DNA from: Arthrobacter sp. C9C5
GTDB lineage: Bacteria; Actinomycetota; Actinomycetes; Actinomycetales; Micrococcaceae
Direction: 5' to 3'
Length of the DNA stretch: 64,000 nt
Assembly: GCF_013359735.1 (NCBI RefSeq)
Contig: NZ_JABFMX010000004.1
Coordinates: 1-64,000 of the forward strand
In this document: positions 61,601 to 64,000 of the stretch, one piece after another
Position numbering within the stretch: the first letter of the stretch is position 1
How the letters are laid out: every line of letters begins with the position of its first letter
Notes under the pieces: generated by a model
What the model was told of the DNA's origin: nothing
The model's input: the letters and a program-made list of their open reading frames with translations, nothing else
The model's database searches: none
Translations under genes and position numbers: made by a program

Positions 61601-63403
61601 GTGGCGCAGAACACCGGCAAGGCACGCACAGGCAAGACGCCGAGCGCCACGCGGCGACTGCGGCTTGGACTGGGCATCATGCTCACGCTCCTGTTGGTCG
61701 TCGGCGGGAAGCTGTTCCTGGTCCAGGGCCTCGACGTCGGCGGCATGGCCGAGGCAGCCCTCAAGAACCGGCTCAAGCCGATTGAGCTGCCCGCGGAGCG
61801 CGGCAGCATCCTTGACTCCCACGGGACCGTCCTGGCCAGCAGCGTGATCCGCTACAACGTCGTGGTTGACCAGACCGTCAACACCAACACCGAATCCTTC
61901 CCGCGGCTCGAAAAGGTCGACGGCAAGGACACGGTCGTCAAGATCCCGCGGGACCAGGGCATCGAAGAGCTCGCGACCGTGCTCGGCATGAAGAAAGACG
62001 ACCTCAAGGCGGCGCTGACCGGGACGTCGCGCTACTACATCGTGGCGAAGGACATCAGGCCCGACGTCGAGGACCGCATCTCCAAACTCCAGGTGCCCGG
62101 CATCGTCACCGAGGGCACCAGCAAGCGGGTCTACCCCAACGGCTCAGTGGCGGGCGGAATCGTCGGCTTCCTCAAGGACGGCACCACCGGCCAGGCCGGG
62201 CTGGAACAGACCCAGGACGAGGTGCTCAAGGGCACCGCGGGCAAGCGGCTGTTCGAGATAGGCGCCGACGGGCTGCGCATCCCGGTGGGCGTGGACCAGT
62301 TCACGCCGGCCGTCAACGGCAAGGACATCAAGCTCACGCTCAACTCCGACCTGCAGTACTTTGCCCAGCAGGCCATCCAAAGCCAGAAGGACAAACTCAG
62401 CGCCGAGTGGGGCATTATCGTCGTCGCGGACGCCAAGAACGGCAACATCATCGCGATGGCGGACACCGATGCGCCGGACCCCAATGATCCCGGGCAGGTC
62501 GCCGCCAAGGACCGCGGAGTCCGTGCGGTGACCGCCGCCTACGAGCCGGGCTCGGTGGAGAAGATGATCACCGCCGCGTCCGCTATCGAGGAGGGCACCG
62601 CCCGGCCGCTGGATAAATTCATCATCCCGCCGAGCTACACGGTGGACGGCCAGACGTTCACCGACGCCTTCGAACACGGCACCGAGAAAAGGACCCTGGC
62701 GGGCATCGTCGGCTATTCCATGAATACCGGGACGGTCATGGTGGGCCGGCGGCTCAGCAAGGAGAAACGGCACGACTGGCTGCAAAAGTTCGGCATCGGC
62801 GAGGCGCCGGACATCGGCCTGCCCGCCGAGTCCAAGGGCATCCTCACCCCGGCCGACCAATGGGACGGCCGCCAGCAATACACCGTGCTCTTCGGCCAGG
62901 GCGTGGCCCAATCGACCCTGCAAACGGTCCGCGCCTACCAGAGCATCGCCAACGACGGCGTCATGGTCCAGCCGCGCCTGATCGACAGCTACATCAACCC
63001 TGACGGCACCGAGGAGAAGGTGCCGGCCAAGCCCACCCGCCAAGTGGTCTCCAAGAACACCGCCAAGCAGGTCCGCGACATCCTGGAAAGCGCCGTCACC
63101 GAGGGCGAGATTAAGGACGCCGCGATTGACGGCTACCGCGTGGGCGCCAAGACCGGCACCTCCGAGTCGCCGTGCGACGACGGCAAGTCGGGTTTCTGTG
63201 GCTACACGGCCTCGATGGTGGGAATGGCGCCGATGGACGATCCGCGGTTTATTGTTGAAGTGGTCCTGCAACGGCCCAAGGGCAGCATCTACGGCATCAC
63301 GAACGGACCCGTGTTCCGTTCGGTAATGAGCCAGACGCTGCGCACTTACAACGTCGAGCCGTCCACCGGCAAACCGGTCAGGCTGCCGCAGTACGCCAAG
63401 TAG
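61601..63403 (+). CDS. ftsI: peptidoglycan transpeptidase FtsI (PBP3/PbpB)
   Basis: 600 aa from GTG 61601. Short cytoplasmic tail, membrane helix ~21-42 (LGLGIMLTLLLVVGGKLFLV), dimerisation domain (ELPAERGSILDSHGTVLAS), and transpeptidase domain with SVEK (active-site serine, in YEPGSVEKMITAAS), SMN (GYSMNTGTVM) and KTGT (GAKTGTSES). It cross-links septal peptidoglycan and is a beta-lactam target. No PASTA repeats are present, as in M. tuberculosis PbpB. Confidence 0.95.
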   Translation: MAQNTGKARTGKTPSATRRLRLGLGIMLTLLLVVGGKLFLVQGLDVGGMAEAALKNRLKPIELPAERGSILDSHGTVLASSVIRYNVVVDQTVNTNTESFPRLEKVDGKDTVVKIPRDQGIEELATVLGMKKDDLKAALTGTSRYYIVAKDIRPDVEDRISKLQVPGIVTEGTSKRVYPNGSVAGGIVGFLKDGTTGQAGLEQTQDEVLKGTAGKRLFEIGADGLRIPVGVDQFTPAVNGKDIKLTLNSDLQYFAQQAIQSQKDKLSAEWGIIVVADAKNGNIIAMADTDAPDPNDPGQVAAKDRGVRAVTAAYEPGSVEKMITAASAIEEGTARPLDKFIIPPSYTVDGQTFTDAFEHGTEKRTLAGIVGYSMNTGTVMVGRRLSKEKRHDWLQKFGIGEAPDIGLPAESKGILTPADQWDGRQQYTVLFGQGVAQSTLQTVRAYQSIANDGVMVQPRLIDSYINPDGTEEKVPAKPTRQVVSKNTAKQVRDILESAVTEGEIKDAAIDGYRVGAKTGTSESPCDDGKSGFCGYTASMVGMAPMDDPRFIVEVVLQRPKGSIYGITNGPVFRSVMSQTLRTYNVEPSTGKPVRLPQYAK

Positions 63404-63516
63404 CACCCAGCTTCACGAGTCAGCAGCAACAACCAGTTCCACGCAGCCGGGCCTGCGTGCGGGGCAATCCTCCGCGCGCGGCGCACGTTGCCCCAGTACC
63501 GCAAACGGAGATCCCC

Positions 63517-64000
63517 TTGTCAGAGCTCAATGCCCAGGACGCGGCCGCCGCGCCGTCCGGCCAGGACTCCACTTCGGCGTTCCGGCCGACGGCGGTAGCC
63601 GCGGTGCCGCTCGAAACCATCGGTGAGTGGATCGGCGTCGTCGTTCCCGGCGCCTCCGCCGCCGTCCCGGTCACCGGGATCTCACTGAATTCCCGGGCCG
63701 TCCAGCCGGGGGACCTGTACGTCGCCCTGCCCGGCGCCACCCGGCACGGCGCGGACTTCGTGTCCCAGGCAGTGGACGCCGGCGCCGTCGCGGTGCTGAC
63801 CGACGACGCCGGCGCACGCCTGCTGGCCCTCTCCAACGACATCTCCGTGCCGGTACTGCTGGCCGGCGAGCCGCGCAGCCTGGTAGGGCGCCTCTCCGCC
63901 CTGATCTACCAGAGCCGGCCGGAGAATGCCGCGGCGCCGGCCCTGTTCGGCGTCACCGGAACCAACGGCAAGACCACCACCACCTACTTCATCAACTCCC
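63517..64000 (+). CDS. murE: UDP-N-acetylmuramoyl-tripeptide synthetase MurE, N-terminal part
   Basis: Open from TTG 63517 to the window end (161 codons visible); ACGGAG lies 8 bases before the TTG, and no better in-frame start is seen before the conserved domain. The Mur-ligase N-terminal domain is recognisable (TGISLNSRAVQPGDLYVALP) and the ATP loop GVTGTNGKTTTTYF appears just before the cut. It adds the third amino acid (Lys in Micrococcaceae, meso-diaminopimelate in many others) to UDP-MurNAc-dipeptide. Order ftsI-murE is the standard cluster order. Confidence 0.9.
   Translation, partial: MSELNAQDAAAAPSGQDSTSAFRPTAVAAVPLETIGEWIGVVVPGASAAVPVTGISLNSRAVQPGDLYVALPGATRHGADFVSQAVDAGAVAVLTDDAGARLLALSNDISVPVLLAGEPRSLVGRLSALIYQSRPENAAAPALFGVTGTNGKTTTTYFINS

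Overview
The window is high-GC actinobacterial chromosome, most consistent with Micrococcaceae (Arthrobacter/Pseudarthrobacter-like). This is inferred from very high third-position GC, gene order shared with Mycobacterium tuberculosis in several blocks, a DUF222/13E12 HNH gene, GarA/FtsR/PknL-type actinobacterial genes and frequent leaderless-looking starts. It is not plasmid or phage: nearly everything is core chromosome. I found no complete insertion sequence, prophage, CRISPR array or rRNA. There is one tRNA gene.

Layout. (1) 1-9729: a block collinear with the Rv1691-Rv1701 region: TPR protein, HAD phosphatase, small protein, tlyA, NAD kinase, recN, pyrG, Nudix ADP-ribose hydrolase, xerD. 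(2) 9730-25590: a 16-kb accessory stretch. It holds a DUF222-HNH gene with a DNA-damage-type promoter, a broken GNAT gene, an ECF sigma factor with a membrane partner, a Nudix gene, a membrane-anchored protein, a complete methylcitrate cluster (GntR regulator, prpD, prpB, prpC, divergent prpE), and a CitAB-like two-component system divergent from dctA. (3) 25591-33642: parA-scpA-scpB-rluB-tyrA-cmk-plsC-der, the Rv1708-Rv1713 order. (4) tRNA-Pro and an Fpg/Nei glycosylase. (5) 35019-38147: gcvH-garA-ftsR-DUF151-merR, the Rv1826-Rv1830 order. (6) A second ParA-like ATPase and pyruvate carboxylase. (7) 42935-56769: fadD, ROK glucokinase, two alpha/beta hydrolases, acyltransferase, class II DAHP synthase, a PASTA Ser/Thr kinase, a LysM/transglycosylase, an Rv2175c-like DNA-binding protein, a polyprenyl synthase and a lipoprotein. 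(8) dinB, a DUF3040 protein, then the start of the division/cell-wall cluster: mraZ, rsmH, an ftsL-like gene, ftsI, and murE cut by the window end.

How the genes work together. The prp cluster oxidises propionyl-CoA to pyruvate and succinate; prpE activates propionate, and two TGTATACA palindromes sit between the regulator and prpE. The adjacent CitAB/DctA unit would import C4-dicarboxylates, and pyruvate carboxylase is anaplerotic. ParA-ScpA-ScpB and XerD serve chromosome segregation. The PASTA kinase, LysM hydrolase, MraZ and FtsI serve wall growth and division. GarA links kinase signalling to 2-oxoglutarate metabolism.

The most interesting signals are regulatory rather than new protein systems: matching PafBC/RecA-NDp-type promoters in front of the DUF222-HNH gene and dinB; a 17-bp tandem repeat array ahead of parA-scpAB; 14-bp direct repeats between gcvH and garA; a 9-bp-phased repeat ahead of the LysM hydrolase; and an alternating-orientation REP-like element plus MraZ-type boxes ahead of mraZ. 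I see no convincing wholly undescribed multigene system.
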